Notes: generated by a model from the letters alone, not told the origin. DNA of 64,000 nt from Clostridiaceae bacterium (GCA_009911065.1 QXWR01000004.1:62001-126000); one strand, 5' to 3'. Shown: positions 51,635 through 62,373, counted from the first letter of the stretch. Numbers and translations: made by a program.

Positions 51635-52351
51635 GTGAAAGTGTGTATGGTAATTCGGTCTGTGGTTTTCTTTATGATGTGTGTGACATGTTTGGGCGGG
51701 TTTACCGTTGCCGGACAGGGATATAAAATGTACCGGGAGGCAGTGGAAGAAATGAGCCTGAAAGAAAAGGTGGCTGCCATTCGGGGAAAAGAAGGGTATA
51801 CCAGCCTTGGCGAGCTGCCCCAGGTTTATCTGGACGCAGTGGTGTCTGTGGAAGATCATCGGTTTTACCGGCATTTTGGAATCGATCCGGTGGCTATTGC
51901 CAGAGCTGTGATTCACGATATTCAGGCAGGGCGCTATGTGGAAGGGGGAAGCACCATCACTCAGCAGCTGGCTAAGAATCTGTACTTTACTCATGAAAAG
52001 GAGCTGCCTCGAAAGGTGGCAGAGGTGTTTGTGGCAAGAGAATTGGAGCGAACCTATACCAAGAATGAGATTTTAGAGCTGTATGTGAACAGCATTTATT
52101 TTGGAGATGGTTATTACACTGCAGGAGATGCAAGCCGGGGATATTTTGGAAAAGAGCCAGAAGAGATGAATGAGTATGAGTCTACGCTTCTGGCCGGGAT
52201 TCCCAATGCACCCGGGCGGTATGCGCCGACAAAGAATCAGGAGCTGGCGGAAAAGCGGCAGATGCAGGTTCTTCGGCGGATGGAAGTCTGTGGATATTTT
52301 TCACAGGAGGAGGCAGAAACTGTGGCTTCTCAGATGGTGGCCTTTCAATAA
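51635..52351 (+). CDS. Monofunctional biosynthetic peptidoglycan transglycosylase (GT51)
   Basis: A 238-residue membrane-anchored enzyme that polymerises lipid II into glycan strands. After an N-terminal hydrophobic segment (VVFFMMCVTCLGGFTVAG) the GT51 motifs are in order: VSVEDHRFYRHFGIDPVAIARA with the catalytic Glu, GGSTITQQLAKNLYF, KVAEVFVARELERTYTKNEILELYVNSIYFGDG, and AGIPNAPGRYAP. It ends without a penicillin-binding transpeptidase domain, like MtgA. The GTG at 51635 follows GGGAG; an ATG four codons later is the alternative. It lies alone between divergent and spaced genes. Confidence 0.92.
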   Translation: MKVCMVIRSVVFFMMCVTCLGGFTVAGQGYKMYREAVEEMSLKEKVAAIRGKEGYTSLGELPQVYLDAVVSVEDHRFYRHFGIDPVAIARAVIHDIQAGRYVEGGSTITQQLAKNLYFTHEKELPRKVAEVFVARELERTYTKNEILELYVNSIYFGDGYYTAGDASRGYFGKEPEEMNEYESTLLAGIPNAPGRYAPTKNQELAEKRQMQVLRRMEVCGYFSQEEAETVASQMVAFQ

Positions 52352-52509
52352 GAAAAAGGATTTGTGGATTTACAAAGAAGCAGGGGAAGGAATCGGAATG
52401 GTTTTTAAATCAAAAGTCTGCTTGAATATTGTTCGGCACACTGGTGTCTGACAGTTCTAAGAACAGCAGGAAAGAGGGACACAAAAAGAAATTTTGAAAG
52501 AACTAACGG

Positions 52510-52538
52510 TTGCTGTAATCTTCATTCTTTGTTATAAT
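52510..52538 (+). promoter_or_regulatory. nagB promoter
   Basis: TTGCTG (52510-52515) and consensus TATAAT (52533-52538) have a 17-base spacer, 57 bases before nagB. Confidence 0.65.
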
Positions 52539-52595
52539 CAAAGTGCTTGGCAAGATTTTACTGTGCTTAGTTGAAAAGAAAAGGAGATTAAAGGT

Positions 52596-53327
52596 ATGAA
52601 GATTTATTGCGAGAAAGATTATGAGGCTATGAGCCGCAGAGTAGCAGGAATTATTGCAGCACAGGTGATTTTAAAGCCGGATTGTGTGTTGGGGCTGGCT
52701 ACCGGGTCATCGCCGGAGGGGGCTTACAAGGAGCTGGTTCGGCGGTATCAGGCCGGAGAGCTGGATTTTTCCAAAGTTACTTCCGTGAATCTGGACGAGT
52801 ACAAAGGGCTTGCTGGGGATAATGATCAAAGTTACCGTTATTTTATGAATAAACATCTGTTTGATCATGTGAATATTGACAAGAGCCGCACGTTTGTGCC
52901 GGATGGAACCGAGGCGGATGAGGAGAAGTCCTGTAAGGCTTACAATGACATTCTGCGCCGGGAAGGTCCGGTAGATCTGCAGCTTTTGGGAATGGGATTT
53001 AACGGTCACATTGGTTTCAATGAGCCGGATTCCTTCTTTGAAAAGGAGACCCATTGCGTGGCTTTGACCGAAAGCACCATTGAGGCCAACAAGCGTTTCT
53101 TTGAGAAGGAAGAGGATGTGCCCAGAAAGGCATATACCATGGGCATCGGCAATATTATGCAGGCAAAGAGCATTCTGGTGATTGTGTCAGGAGAGGGAAA
53201 AGCGGATATTGTAGCCAAAGCATTTCAAGGTCCAGTGACACCCCAGGTTCCTGCTTCCATTTTGCAGTTCCATAAAGATGTGACTCTGGTGGGAGATCAG
53301 GCGGCTCTTGGAAAGCTGCTTGGATAA
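52596..53327 (+). CDS. nagB: Glucosamine-6-phosphate deaminase
   Basis: A 243-residue enzyme that turns glucosamine-6-phosphate into fructose-6-phosphate and ammonia in amino-sugar use. The substrate-binding LGLATGSSPEGAYKELVRRY, the catalytic Asp region VNLDEYKGLAGDNDQSYRYFMNKHLFDHVNI, and the GMGFNGHIGFNEP motif with the His are all present. The length and the ending (LHKDVTLVGDQAALGKLLG-like) match the family. The start has AAGGAG before it. nagA is not adjacent, and no NagR site was recognised. A T-box leader begins about 110 bases downstream. Confidence 0.96.
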   Translation: MKIYCEKDYEAMSRRVAGIIAAQVILKPDCVLGLATGSSPEGAYKELVRRYQAGELDFSKVTSVNLDEYKGLAGDNDQSYRYFMNKHLFDHVNIDKSRTFVPDGTEADEEKSCKAYNDILRREGPVDLQLLGMGFNGHIGFNEPDSFFEKETHCVALTESTIEANKRFFEKEEDVPRKAYTMGIGNIMQAKSILVIVSGEGKADIVAKAFQGPVTPQVPASILQFHKDVTLVGDQAALGKLLG

Positions 53328-53403
53328 AAAGGCAGATTTTCTTGTTAAGCCAAAAGCTTGAAAGCAGGTCTGGATGAGAGGTCAGGATGAGAGAAAAAAA
53401 CTC

Positions 53404-53432
53404 TTGACATTTAAGATAGAAATGGATAGAAT
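53404..53432 (+). promoter_or_regulatory. Promoter of the T-box-pheST operon
   Basis: TTGACA (53404-53409, consensus) and TAGAAT (53427-53432) have a 17-base spacer, just upstream of the T-box leader. Confidence 0.7.
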
Positions 53433-53439
53433 ATAAGAC

Positions 53440-53797
53440 AGCTTTTACAGTAGAAGACAAAGGCAAAGAACATGTTAAGTAGTGGATTATTTTCCGTCAG
53501 AGAGAAAGGGCCATCGGCTGAAAGCCCTTTTCGGTTCAGATAATTTTAGGATTCCGTTCCATTTTGGAGGCGGTTCCATACGAAATTCCCATGGGAGCTG
53601 CGTGGCTGAAAAAGTCTGTCTGGCAGAGCCGGCTTACGGTTTCAAGCAGGCAGAGACAAGCTGCGACGTTTCATGCACGTTACGCATAAAAAGTGTCTGC
53701 ACAGGGAAGAACCAGATGTGCGGAAATCAGGGTGGTACCGCGGCTTAACAGCCGTCCCTTTGTGATCGAAAAGGATGACAAAGGGACGGTTTTTTTG
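53440..53797 (+). promoter_or_regulatory. T-box leader controlling pheST
   Basis: The 14-base T-box consensus AGGGTGGTACCGCG is at 53729-53742 and is followed by a strong terminator, with the antiterminator bulge overlapping it. A stable stem (AAAGGGC with GCCCTTT, about 53507-53531) and further helices lie in the stem I region. In this class, uncharged tRNA pairs a specifier codon and the T-box bulge, and so stops the terminator from forming. The downstream genes predict a Phe specifier (TTC or TTT). TTC triplets at 53552-53554 and 53557-53559 are candidates; I could not settle which is used. Confidence 0.93.
53752..53796 (+). terminator. T-box terminator hairpin
   Basis: CCGTCCCTTTGT (53752-53763) pairs perfectly with ACAAAGGGACGG (53778-53789), followed by seven T residues. 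It is the 'off' structure of the pheST leader. Confidence 0.92.
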
Positions 53798-53960
53798 TGT
53801 TTGGTTGTACTTATGGTATAACGTGGACTGTTGTTGGAAAAAGAATTGGCACAACGGTGAGTATTGCAGGCATACAGACGGCATGAATCGCGAGTGGGAT
53901 TTTTGAGAATGAATGCAATGAAATACAAGGTGGTGCTAAGTGGAAGAAAGGAAAGAAGCC

Positions 53961-54980
53961 ATGAGAGAGAAGCTGGAAAAAATCAAGGAGGAGGCGTTAA
54001 AGCAGATTGATGCCTCTGATGCTCTGGAGAAGCTGAATGACATCCGGGTGGCCTATTTGGGGAAAAAGGGACAGCTGACCAGTGTGTTGAAAAGCATGAA
54101 GGATGTGACGCCGGAGGAGCGGCCCAAGGTAGGGCAGATGGTCAATGATGTGCGGGCTTTGATTGAGTCAAAATTAGAGGAGACAAAGGCAGCTCTGGCC
54201 AGGAAAGCCCGTGAGGAGCAGCTGAAAAAGGAAGTGATTGATGTGACGCTTCCTGGAAAAAAGGCGGAAATCGGTCACAGCCATCCCAATATGGTGGCCT
54301 TAAAGGAAGTGGAGCGCATTTTCGTAGGTATGGGATATGAGGTGGTGGAAGGTCCGGAGGTGGAGTATCAGGATTACAATTTTACCAAGCTGAACATTCC
54401 GCCGGATCATCCGGCAAGAGATGAACAGGATACCTTTTTCATCAACCCAGACATTTGCCTTCGTTCTCAAACCTCCCCGGTCCAGGCCCGGACCATGGAA
54501 AAGGGAAAGCTGCCCATTCGGATGATTGCCCCTGGACGGGTATTCCGTTCCGATGAGGTGGATGCCACCCATTCTCCTTCTTTCCATCAGGTGGAGGGGC
54601 TGGTGATTGACAAACACATTACGTTTGCCGATTTAAAGGGAACCCTTGCAGAGTTTGCAAAGGAGCTGTTTGGGGAGGAGACAAAAGTGAAGTTCCGGCC
54701 TCATCACTTCCCATTTACAGAGCCAAGTGCTGAGGTGGATGTAAGCTGTTTTAAATGCGGCGGCAAAGGGTGCCGGTTCTGTAAGGGTTCTGGATGGATT
54801 GAGATTTTGGGATGCGGCATGGTTCATCCTCATGTGTTGGAGATGTGTGGGATTAACCCAGAGGAATATACTGGTTTTGCCTTTGGAATGGGATTGGAGC
54901 GGATTGCTCTTTTGAAATATGAGATTGACGATATGCGTCTGCTTTATGAAAATGATATCCGGTTTTTGCGGCAGTTCTAA
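53961..54980 (+). CDS. pheS: Phenylalanyl-tRNA synthetase alpha subunit
   Basis: A 339-residue catalytic subunit that charges tRNA-Phe with PheT. The N-terminal coiled coil (MREKLEKIKEEALKQIDASDALEKLNDIRVAYLGKKGQLT) contacts tRNA. The class II motifs are GHSHPNMVALKEVERIFVGMGYEVVEGPEVE, FRSDEVDATHSPSFHQVEGLVID and FGMGLERIALLKYEIDDMRLLYENDIRFLRQF. ATG 53961 aligns with known PheS starts and has AAAGGA. A GTG at 53940 behind AAGGTGG would add seven residues and is also credible. The T-box leader controls it by the level of uncharged tRNA-Phe. Confidence 0.97.
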   Translation: MREKLEKIKEEALKQIDASDALEKLNDIRVAYLGKKGQLTSVLKSMKDVTPEERPKVGQMVNDVRALIESKLEETKAALARKAREEQLKKEVIDVTLPGKKAEIGHSHPNMVALKEVERIFVGMGYEVVEGPEVEYQDYNFTKLNIPPDHPARDEQDTFFINPDICLRSQTSPVQARTMEKGKLPIRMIAPGRVFRSDEVDATHSPSFHQVEGLVIDKHITFADLKGTLAEFAKELFGEETKVKFRPHHFPFTEPSAEVDVSCFKCGGKGCRFCKGSGWIEILGCGMVHPHVLEMCGINPEEYTGFAFGMGLERIALLKYEIDDMRLLYENDIRFLRQF

Positions 54981-55019
54981 TTCATATAGCCGATTGTAAA
55001 AGAATAAGGAGAGAGTGAC

Positions 55020-57440
55020 ATGAATACAGCATTGTCGTGGATAAAAGCGTATGTGCCGGATTTGGAGGTTACAGCCCAGGAATATATGGATGCAATGACC
55101 TTGTCCGGAAGTAAGGTGGAAGGGTATCAGTGTCTGGATAAGAATCTGGAAAAAATTGTGGTTGGTCAGATTACAAAGATTGAGCGTCATCCAGATGCCG
55201 ATAAGCTGATTGTCTGTCAGGTGGATGTGGGCAGCGAGTCCATTCAGATTGTCACCGGCGCTCCCAATGTGAAAGAGGGAGATAAGGTTCCAGTGGTACT
55301 GGACGGTGGCCGGGTGGCGGGAGGCCATGACGGAGGGCCTTTGCCGGAAGAGGGTATCCAAATTAAGAAAGGAAAGCTGCGGGGAGTGGAATCTTGCGGA
55401 ATGATGTGCTCCATTGAGGAGCTGGGTTCTTCCAGAGATATGTATCCTGCGGCTCCAGAGTCGGGGATTTATATTCTGCCTTCGGATACGCCTGTGGGAG
55501 CTGATGCCATTGAAGTTCTTGGCCTGCATGATGTGGTGTTTGAGTATGAGATTACTTCCAACCGGGTGGACTGTTATAGTGTGATTGGACTGGCAAGGGA
55601 GGCGGCAGCCACTTTTCGGAAAACATTTCATTTGCCGGTGGTACCCAAGGTGGGAAATCAGGAAGATATTCGGGATTATTTGTCGGTTCAGGTGGAAGAT
55701 ACAAAACTTTGCCCCCGGTACTGCGCCCGGATGGTAAAAAATATTAAACTGGCTCCGTCGCCAGAGTGGATGCAGCGGAGGCTGGCAGCCAGCGGGATAC
55801 GTCCCATTAACAATCTTGTGGATATTACCAACTATGTGATGGAAGAATACGGACAGCCTATGCATGCCTATGATTATGATTTGATTGGCGGTCATAAGAT
55901 TGTGGTAAAGTGTGCTGAGGATGGAGATGAGTTCCAGACATTGGACGGACAGATTCGGAAGCTTGATCATACGGTTCTGATGATTAACGACGGGGAAAAG
56001 GAAGTGGGCATTGCTGGAATCATGGGAGGAGAAAATTCCAAGATTACAGATGACGTAAAGACCATGGTGTTTGAGGCTGCCTGCTTTGACGGCACCAATA
56101 TCCGGCTGTCTTCCAAAAAAGTGGGACTTCGGACGGATGCTTCCGGAAAATTTGAGAAAGGGCTGGACCCGAACAATGCAGAGGCTGCCATTAACCGGGC
56201 CTGTCAGCTGGTGGAAGAGCTGGGGGCAGGAGAAGTGGTCGGTGGAATCCTTGACATTTATCCAGAGAAGCGGGGGCCGGTTCGGGTGAAATTTGACGGA
56301 GATAAGATCAACCGTCTTCTTGGCACAGACATTCTTCCAGATCAGATGAAGGGGTATTTCCAGATGCTGGATTTGGAATTTGACGAAGAGACTCAGGAAG
56401 TGATTGTGCCTACCTTCCGGCAGGATTTAAAAGGTCTGGCAGACCTGGCAGAGGAGGTGGCAAGATTTTTTGGCTATGACAACATTCCCACCACATTGCC
56501 TTCCGGGGAAGCCACCACAGGGAAGCTGTCTTACAAGCTGCAGATTGAGGAGATTGCCAGGGAGGTGGCAGAGTTTTCTGGTTTCAGCCAGAGCATGACC
56601 TATTCTTTTGAAAGTCCCAAAGTGTTTGATCGGCTGATGGTTCCAAAGGAGGATAAGCTGCGGCAGGTTGTGACCATTCAAAATCCCCTGGGAGAGGATT
56701 TCAGCATTATGAGGACTACGCCTCTTAACGGACTGCTGACGTCTCTGTCTACCAATTATAATAGAAGAAACAAAGATGTTAAGCTTTACGAGCTGGCCAA
56801 TGTGTATCTTCCAAAGGAATTGCCCTTAAAGGATTTGCCGGATGAGCGGATGCAGTTTACCCTTGGAATGTACGGGGAAGGGGACTTTTTCACCATGAAG
56901 GGAGTGGTGGAGGAACTGTTTGACAAGCTGGGAATGGGAAAGAAGATTCATTACGTTCCCAAGTGCAATCACCCCTATTTGCATCCTGGAAGAAAAGCGG
57001 AGATTGTGTACGAGGGTGTTGTTGTAGGATATGTGGGAGAAATTCACCCAGAGGTGGCAGACCGTTATAAGATTGGAGAGCGGGTTTATGTGGCTGTGCT
57101 GGATATGCCGACGGTGATTCCTTTTGCTGATTTTGACCGGAAGTATCAGGGAATTGCAAAATATCCGGCAGTGACCAGAGATTTGAGCATGGTGGTGCCA
57201 AAAGAAGTTTTGGTGGGACAAATCGAGGATGTTTTAGCACAGAGAGGCGGAAAGCTCCTGGAGAGTTATAAGTTATTTGACCTTTATGAAGGTTCTCAGA
57301 TTTTGGCAGGATTTAAGTCTGTGGCTTATTCCATCACTTTCCGGGCCAAGGATCACACCCTGACAGAGGATGAGGTTGGGGGAGTGATGAAGAAGATTTT
57401 AAATGGACTGAATGGATTGGGCATTGAGCTTCGAGCTTAG
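55020..57440 (+). CDS. pheT: Phenylalanyl-tRNA synthetase beta subunit
   Basis: An 806-residue subunit. The N-terminus (MNTALSWIKAYVPDLEVTAQEYMDAMTLSGSKVEGYQ) leads to the tRNA-binding OB domain (VGQITKIERHPDADKLIVCQVDVGSESIQIVTGAPNV). Then follow the B3/B4 editing region (VVFEYEITSNRVDCYSVIGLAREAAATF), a B5 domain, the catalytic-like core and a C-terminal ferredoxin-fold anticodon-binding domain (KYPAVTRDLSMVVPKEV ... GLNGLGIELRA). It hydrolyses mischarged Tyr-tRNA-Phe. It starts 39 bases after pheS with an AAGGAG site and shares the T-box control. No terminator was recognised just after it. Confidence 0.97.
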   Translation: MNTALSWIKAYVPDLEVTAQEYMDAMTLSGSKVEGYQCLDKNLEKIVVGQITKIERHPDADKLIVCQVDVGSESIQIVTGAPNVKEGDKVPVVLDGGRVAGGHDGGPLPEEGIQIKKGKLRGVESCGMMCSIEELGSSRDMYPAAPESGIYILPSDTPVGADAIEVLGLHDVVFEYEITSNRVDCYSVIGLAREAAATFRKTFHLPVVPKVGNQEDIRDYLSVQVEDTKLCPRYCARMVKNIKLAPSPEWMQRRLAASGIRPINNLVDITNYVMEEYGQPMHAYDYDLIGGHKIVVKCAEDGDEFQTLDGQIRKLDHTVLMINDGEKEVGIAGIMGGENSKITDDVKTMVFEAACFDGTNIRLSSKKVGLRTDASGKFEKGLDPNNAEAAINRACQLVEELGAGEVVGGILDIYPEKRGPVRVKFDGDKINRLLGTDILPDQMKGYFQMLDLEFDEETQEVIVPTFRQDLKGLADLAEEVARFFGYDNIPTTLPSGEATTGKLSYKLQIEEIAREVAEFSGFSQSMTYSFESPKVFDRLMVPKEDKLRQVVTIQNPLGEDFSIMRTTPLNGLLTSLSTNYNRRNKDVKLYELANVYLPKELPLKDLPDERMQFTLGMYGEGDFFTMKGVVEELFDKLGMGKKIHYVPKCNHPYLHPGRKAEIVYEGVVVGYVGEIHPEVADRYKIGERVYVAVLDMPTVIPFADFDRKYQGIAKYPAVTRDLSMVVPKEVLVGQIEDVLAQRGGKLLESYKLFDLYEGSQILAGFKSVAYSITFRAKDHTLTEDEVGGVMKKILNGLNGLGIELRA

Positions 57441-57596
57441 GGTTTAGAGTTTAGGGTTGAAAGGGCAATCTATTTTTGCGAGCTATTTATGAACCCCATT
57501 TTACAGCTTTTTACGGAATGGAAAATTAAGTTTCAATGAAGAAAAATGAGTGGATAAAAATGGGAAGAGATTTTAAAAATCATAATGGATGAAATA

Positions 57597-57866
57597 ATGA
57601 GCAGAAGTTATAAAAGAGTTCCATGCCGCAAGGATTATAGTTGTGGAATGAAAAGACATGCCAATCGATATTTGCGCAGAAATTGTTTGGATGTTCCGTC
57701 TGGAGGGGCATATAAAAAATTTTTTTGTTCCTATGATATTTGCGATTATAGATTTTTAGAGTCATTTCATTCTTATAGAAAAAAATGGATGAATCATAAT
57801 CAAAATAGTAAGTATTCTGATCAAGAGTTGTATAGAAGATGGTATAAAGGTTATAAAATGAAATAG
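57597..57866 (+). CDS. Small Cys/Arg/Tyr-rich protein, unknown function
   Basis: An 89-residue ORF that starts MSRSYKRVPCRKDYSCGMKR. This opening recalls small proteins of the type MSRSYKxxPxxKD found in phages and many Clostridia, in which a KRxANxxxRR segment follows; here it is KRHANRYLRRN. The rest is rich in Tyr, Arg, Lys and Phe (SYDICDYRFLESFHSYRKKWMNH, YSDQELYRRWYKGYK). The surrounding DNA is AT-rich. The ribosome site is weak (GGATGAAATA) and an in-frame ATG four codons earlier lacks one, so the start is uncertain. It lies between pheT and enolase. It may bind nucleic acid through its basic residues, but that is a guess. Confidence 0.55.
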   Translation: MSRSYKRVPCRKDYSCGMKRHANRYLRRNCLDVPSGGAYKKFFCSYDICDYRFLESFHSYRKKWMNHNQNSKYSDQELYRRWYKGYKMK

Positions 57867-57987
57867 GATAAAATTTTTTATAACATAAATAGGAACCGTA
57901 AAATAGAATAACAAACGGTGTTGCGCGTCTGCCGGAAAGCAATTTTCAGACACGTCCAAAGGGGTATGAATGAATAGAAAATAGAAG

Positions 57988-59315
<1,328 letters not shown>

Positions 59316-59352
59316 TCGCGCTCACACCTCCGTCGGATTAAGCAAAAAATAC

Positions 59353-59381
59353 TTGTCATTTCCACCAATTTATGCTAAACT
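59353..59381 (+). promoter_or_regulatory. secG promoter
   Basis: TTGTCA (59353-59358) and TAAACT (59376-59381) have a 17-base spacer. TGC before the -10 gives an extended element. Confidence 0.6.
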
Positions 59382-59414
59382 AACAGGTGTTTGACGATTA
59401 GGAGGTGCATGATT

Positions 59415-59642
59415 ATGCTCAAGGCGATTGTTTCCGTGATTTTTGTGCTGATTTGTTTGGCATTGATTGTGATTATTTTACTTCAGGAGGGGAAGTCTGC
59501 AGGTCTTGGCTCCATCAGCGGTATGGCTGATTCCTATTGGGGAAAGAATAAGGGACGGTCCATGGAAGGAACTCTGGAAAAGTTTACCAAAGCAGCGGCG
59601 ATTCTGTTTATGGTGCTGGCGGTTGTCCTGAATATACTGTAA
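59415..59642 (+). CDS. secG: Preprotein translocase subunit SecG
   Basis: A 75-residue SecYEG accessory subunit with two transmembrane helices (LKAIVSVIFVLICLALIVIILLQ and KAAAILFMVLAVVLNIL). They flank the conserved cytoplasmic loop GKSAGLGSISGMADSYWGKNKGRSMEGTLEKFTK. The ATG at 59415 has AGGAGG at 9-base spacing, better than the in-frame ATG at 59409. It is followed by a terminator and then rnr; secG-rnr-smpB is a common Firmicutes order. Confidence 0.93.
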   Translation: MLKAIVSVIFVLICLALIVIILLQEGKSAGLGSISGMADSYWGKNKGRSMEGTLEKFTKAAAILFMVLAVVLNIL

Positions 59643-59646
59643 GATT

Positions 59647-59676
59647 AGGCACTCTTGGGAAAAGAGTGCCTTTTTC
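59647..59676 (+). terminator. Terminator or attenuator between secG and rnr
   Basis: AGGCACTCTT (59647-59656) pairs perfectly with AAGAGTGCCT (59662-59671), followed by TTTTCTTTT. As no strong promoter was seen between it and rnr, read-through may supply rnr. Confidence 0.85.
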
Positions 59677-59769
59677 TTTTACCTGGTACTTGAAGAGGAA
59701 TACAATGGAGCGTGGGCTGCAAAAACAGAGGTGATAAGACGTGACAGGTGCGTCAGGAAAGAGGAAAAT

Positions 59770-61905
59770 ATGGAAGATTTGATGGAAGAGAGAAAAGAAC
59801 ATTTGCTGTCTGTGATGAAGGACCCGGCATATGTGCCTATGAAACAGAAAGAGCTGGCCATGCTGCTGAATGTGCCAAAGGGGCTGCGGGAAGAATTGAA
59901 CCAGGTTTTGGACGCCCTGGTGGCAGAGGGCAGCGTTGTGATGTCAAAGCGGGGGAAATACACCATTCCACAAGCTTCGGTCACAGTGGGAACTTTTTCA
60001 GGCAATGATAAGGGATTTGGTTTTGTCGCTGTGGAGGGGCGGGATGGAGATGTGTTCATTCCGGCAGGCAGGACCGGGGGAGCTATGCATGGAGACCGAG
60101 TGCAGATTGAGGTTGAACCAAACGGACAGGGGAAAAAGGCAGAGGGCACTGTGGTGAAAGTCCTTTTCCGGGCCAACAAAACCGTGGTGGGATATTATCA
60201 GAAAAGCAGAAATTATGGCTTTGTGGTGCCGGATAACCGAAAGCTGGGGCAAGATATTTTTGTTTCTTCGGGAAAAGACATGGGAGCTGTGACGGGACAT
60301 AAAGTGGTGGTTCGGATTACCAATTACGGCAATGGGGAGAAAAGTCCAGAAGGAGAGATTGAGGAGATTTTAGGCCACGTAAATGACCCCGGGGTGGATA
60401 TTTTGTCTCTGGTGCGGGCGTATGATCTGCCGGAGGAATTTCCGGAGGAGGTTATGGAACAGGCAGCTCATACAAGAGATGAAGTGTTAGAGGAAGAGCT
60501 TGCAGGACGAAAAGATTTGCGAAAATGGCAGACAGTCACCATTGACGGGGAGGATGCCAAAGATTTGGATGATGCCATCACCATCAGCCGGGAGGATTTT
60601 GGATATCGGCTGGGAGTTCACATAGCCGATGTGACTCATTATGTGAAGGAGGGGAGTCCTCTGGATGGGGAGGCTCTTAAAAGAGGAACCAGCGTATATT
60701 TGGTGGATCGGGTGATTCCGATGCTTCCCCATAAGCTGTCCAACGGCATTTGTTCTTTAAATGCAGGAACAGATCGTCTGGCCATGAGCTGTATTATGGA
60801 CATTGATTTTCAGGGGAAGGTGCTGGGCCATGAGATCACAGAGTCTGTGATTCGTGTAGACCGGCGGATGACTTACACAGCAGTCAATGGGATTGTGGTG
60901 GACCGGGATCTGGCATTGATGGAGGAATATAAAGATTTTGTAGAAATGTTTGACCAGATGAAAGAGCTGGCAGATATTCTCCGGGAGAAAAGAACTGCCA
61001 GAGGTTCCATTGATTTTGACTTGCCAGAGACAAAGGTGCTGTTAGATAAGGATGGTAAGGTGCTGGAGGTAAAGCCTTATGACCGGAATGCTGCCACAAA
61101 GATCATTGAAGATTTTATGCTGATGGCAAATGAGACTGTGGCAGAGGATTATTTTTGGCAGGAGCTGCCTTTCTTATACCGGACCCATGACAATCCCGAT
61201 CCGGAGAAGATGAAGCGGCTTGGAGTGTTTATCAACAATTTTGGCTATGCCATTCATTTTCAGAACGGGGAGATTCATCCGGGAGAGCTTCAGAAGCTTC
61301 TCACAAAGATTGAGGGAAGCGAGGAGGAAGCGTTAATCAGCCGTCTTACTTTGCGGTCCATGAAGCAGGCCAAGTATATGCCAACGTGTACCGGACATTT
61401 TGGGCTGGCCGCCCGGTATTACACCCACTTTACCTCTCCCATCCGCAGATATCCGGATTTGCAGATTCACCGGATTATCAAAGAGAATCTCCATGGCGGG
61501 TTGCGTGAGGAGCGGATGGCCCACTATTATAAACTTCTCACTGGGGTTGCGATTCAAAGCTCTGCCATGGAGCGGCGTGCAGATGAGGCGGAGCGGGAAA
61601 CCATAAAGCTGAAAAAGTGCGAATATATGGAAAAACGGATCGGGCAGGTGTTTGAAGGTGTGATTTCCGGAGTGGTCAACCGGGGATTTTATGTGGAACT
61701 TCCCAATACCATTGAAGGAATGGTTTCTGTCAATGACCTGGGAAGGGAGTATTTTGTGTTTGATGAGGAACAGATGGAGCTTCGGGGCGAAATCAGTGGA
61801 AACGTGTACCGGCTGGGTCAGAAGGTCCGAGTGACAGTGGCAGGTACAGACCGGTTGAATCGGACCATTGATTTTGTGCCGTCTGATGAGGAAACGGGGG
61901 TGTAA
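59770..61905 (+). CDS. rnr: Ribonuclease R
   Basis: A 711-residue 3'-5' exoribonuclease that degrades structured RNA and non-stop mRNAs during trans-translation. An N-terminal helix-turn-helix part is followed by cold-shock domains (GTFSGNDKGFGFVAVEGRDGDVFIP). The RNB catalytic domain has TIDGEDAKDLDDAITISRE with the metal-binding aspartates, GVHIADVTHYV, GTSVYLVDRVIPMLPHKLSNGICSLNAGTDRLAMS and the family signature in TGHFGLAARYYTHFTSPIRRYPDLQIHR. A C-terminal S1 domain ends it (GQVFEGVISGVVNRGFYVELPNTIEGMV). The start at 59770 has GAGG ahead of it. smpB follows 6 bases downstream. Confidence 0.96.
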   Translation: MEDLMEERKEHLLSVMKDPAYVPMKQKELAMLLNVPKGLREELNQVLDALVAEGSVVMSKRGKYTIPQASVTVGTFSGNDKGFGFVAVEGRDGDVFIPAGRTGGAMHGDRVQIEVEPNGQGKKAEGTVVKVLFRANKTVVGYYQKSRNYGFVVPDNRKLGQDIFVSSGKDMGAVTGHKVVVRITNYGNGEKSPEGEIEEILGHVNDPGVDILSLVRAYDLPEEFPEEVMEQAAHTRDEVLEEELAGRKDLRKWQTVTIDGEDAKDLDDAITISREDFGYRLGVHIADVTHYVKEGSPLDGEALKRGTSVYLVDRVIPMLPHKLSNGICSLNAGTDRLAMSCIMDIDFQGKVLGHEITESVIRVDRRMTYTAVNGIVVDRDLALMEEYKDFVEMFDQMKELADILREKRTARGSIDFDLPETKVLLDKDGKVLEVKPYDRNAATKIIEDFMLMANETVAEDYFWQELPFLYRTHDNPDPEKMKRLGVFINNFGYAIHFQNGEIHPGELQKLLTKIEGSEEEALISRLTLRSMKQAKYMPTCTGHFGLAARYYTHFTSPIRRYPDLQIHRIIKENLHGGLREERMAHYYKLLTGVAIQSSAMERRADEAERETIKLKKCEYMEKRIGQVFEGVISGVVNRGFYVELPNTIEGMVSVNDLGREYFVFDEEQMELRGEISGNVYRLGQKVRVTVAGTDRLNRTIDFVPSDEETGV

Positions 61906-61911
61906 AAAACA

Positions 61912-62373
61912 TTGAAAGACAGTATAAAACTGGTGGCCAACAATAAAAAGGCATACCATGACTATTTTATTGACGAGAAGTTTGAGTGCGGAATAGAGCT
62001 TTTTGGGACTGAGGTAAAGTCCATCCGGTCAGGGAAATGCAGCATTAAAGAGGCGTTTGTAAAGATTGAAAAGGGGGAGGTGTATGTGTTTGGCATGCAT
62101 GTAAACCCTTATGAGAAGGGAAATATTTTTAATAAAGATCCCCTTCGGCCGAAAAAACTTCTGATGCATCGGTATGAGATTCATAAGCTGGAGGGAAAGA
62201 TTCGGGAAAAAGGTCTGACGCTGGTGCCGCTGCAGGTGTATTTTAAGGGCAGTCTGGTGAAGGTAGAGATCGGGCTGGCTCGTGGAAAGAAGCTTTATGA
62301 TAAACGTGCGGATATTGCAAAGAAAGACCAGAGACGGGAAGTGGAGAGGGATTATAAGGAAAAACTGAGGTGA
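61912..62373 (+). CDS. smpB: SsrA-binding protein SmpB
   Basis: A 153-residue small basic protein that binds tmRNA and fills the ribosomal A site during rescue. It has [71 protein letters not shown] and the C-terminal basic tail [29 protein letters not shown]. It starts with TTG at 61912, six bases after rnr, with a GGGGGTG inside the rnr end as ribosome site. This gives translational coupling to rnr. Its partner tmRNA gene starts 1.3 kb downstream. Confidence 0.96.
   Translation: MKDSIKLVANNKKAYHDYFIDEKFECGIELFGTEVKSIRSGKCSIKEAFVKIEKGEVYVFGMHVNPYEKGNIFNKDPLRPKKLLMHRYEIHKLEGKIREKGLTLVPLQVYFKGSLVKVEIGLARGKKLYDKRADIAKKDQRREVERDYKEKLR

Noticed and set aside
54633-55970. A 445-codon minus-strand frame across pheS and pheT
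   Set aside because: It is antisense to two certain genes, has no ribosome site and reads as low-complexity His/Ile/Leu-rich sequence, so it is a by-product of codon bias.
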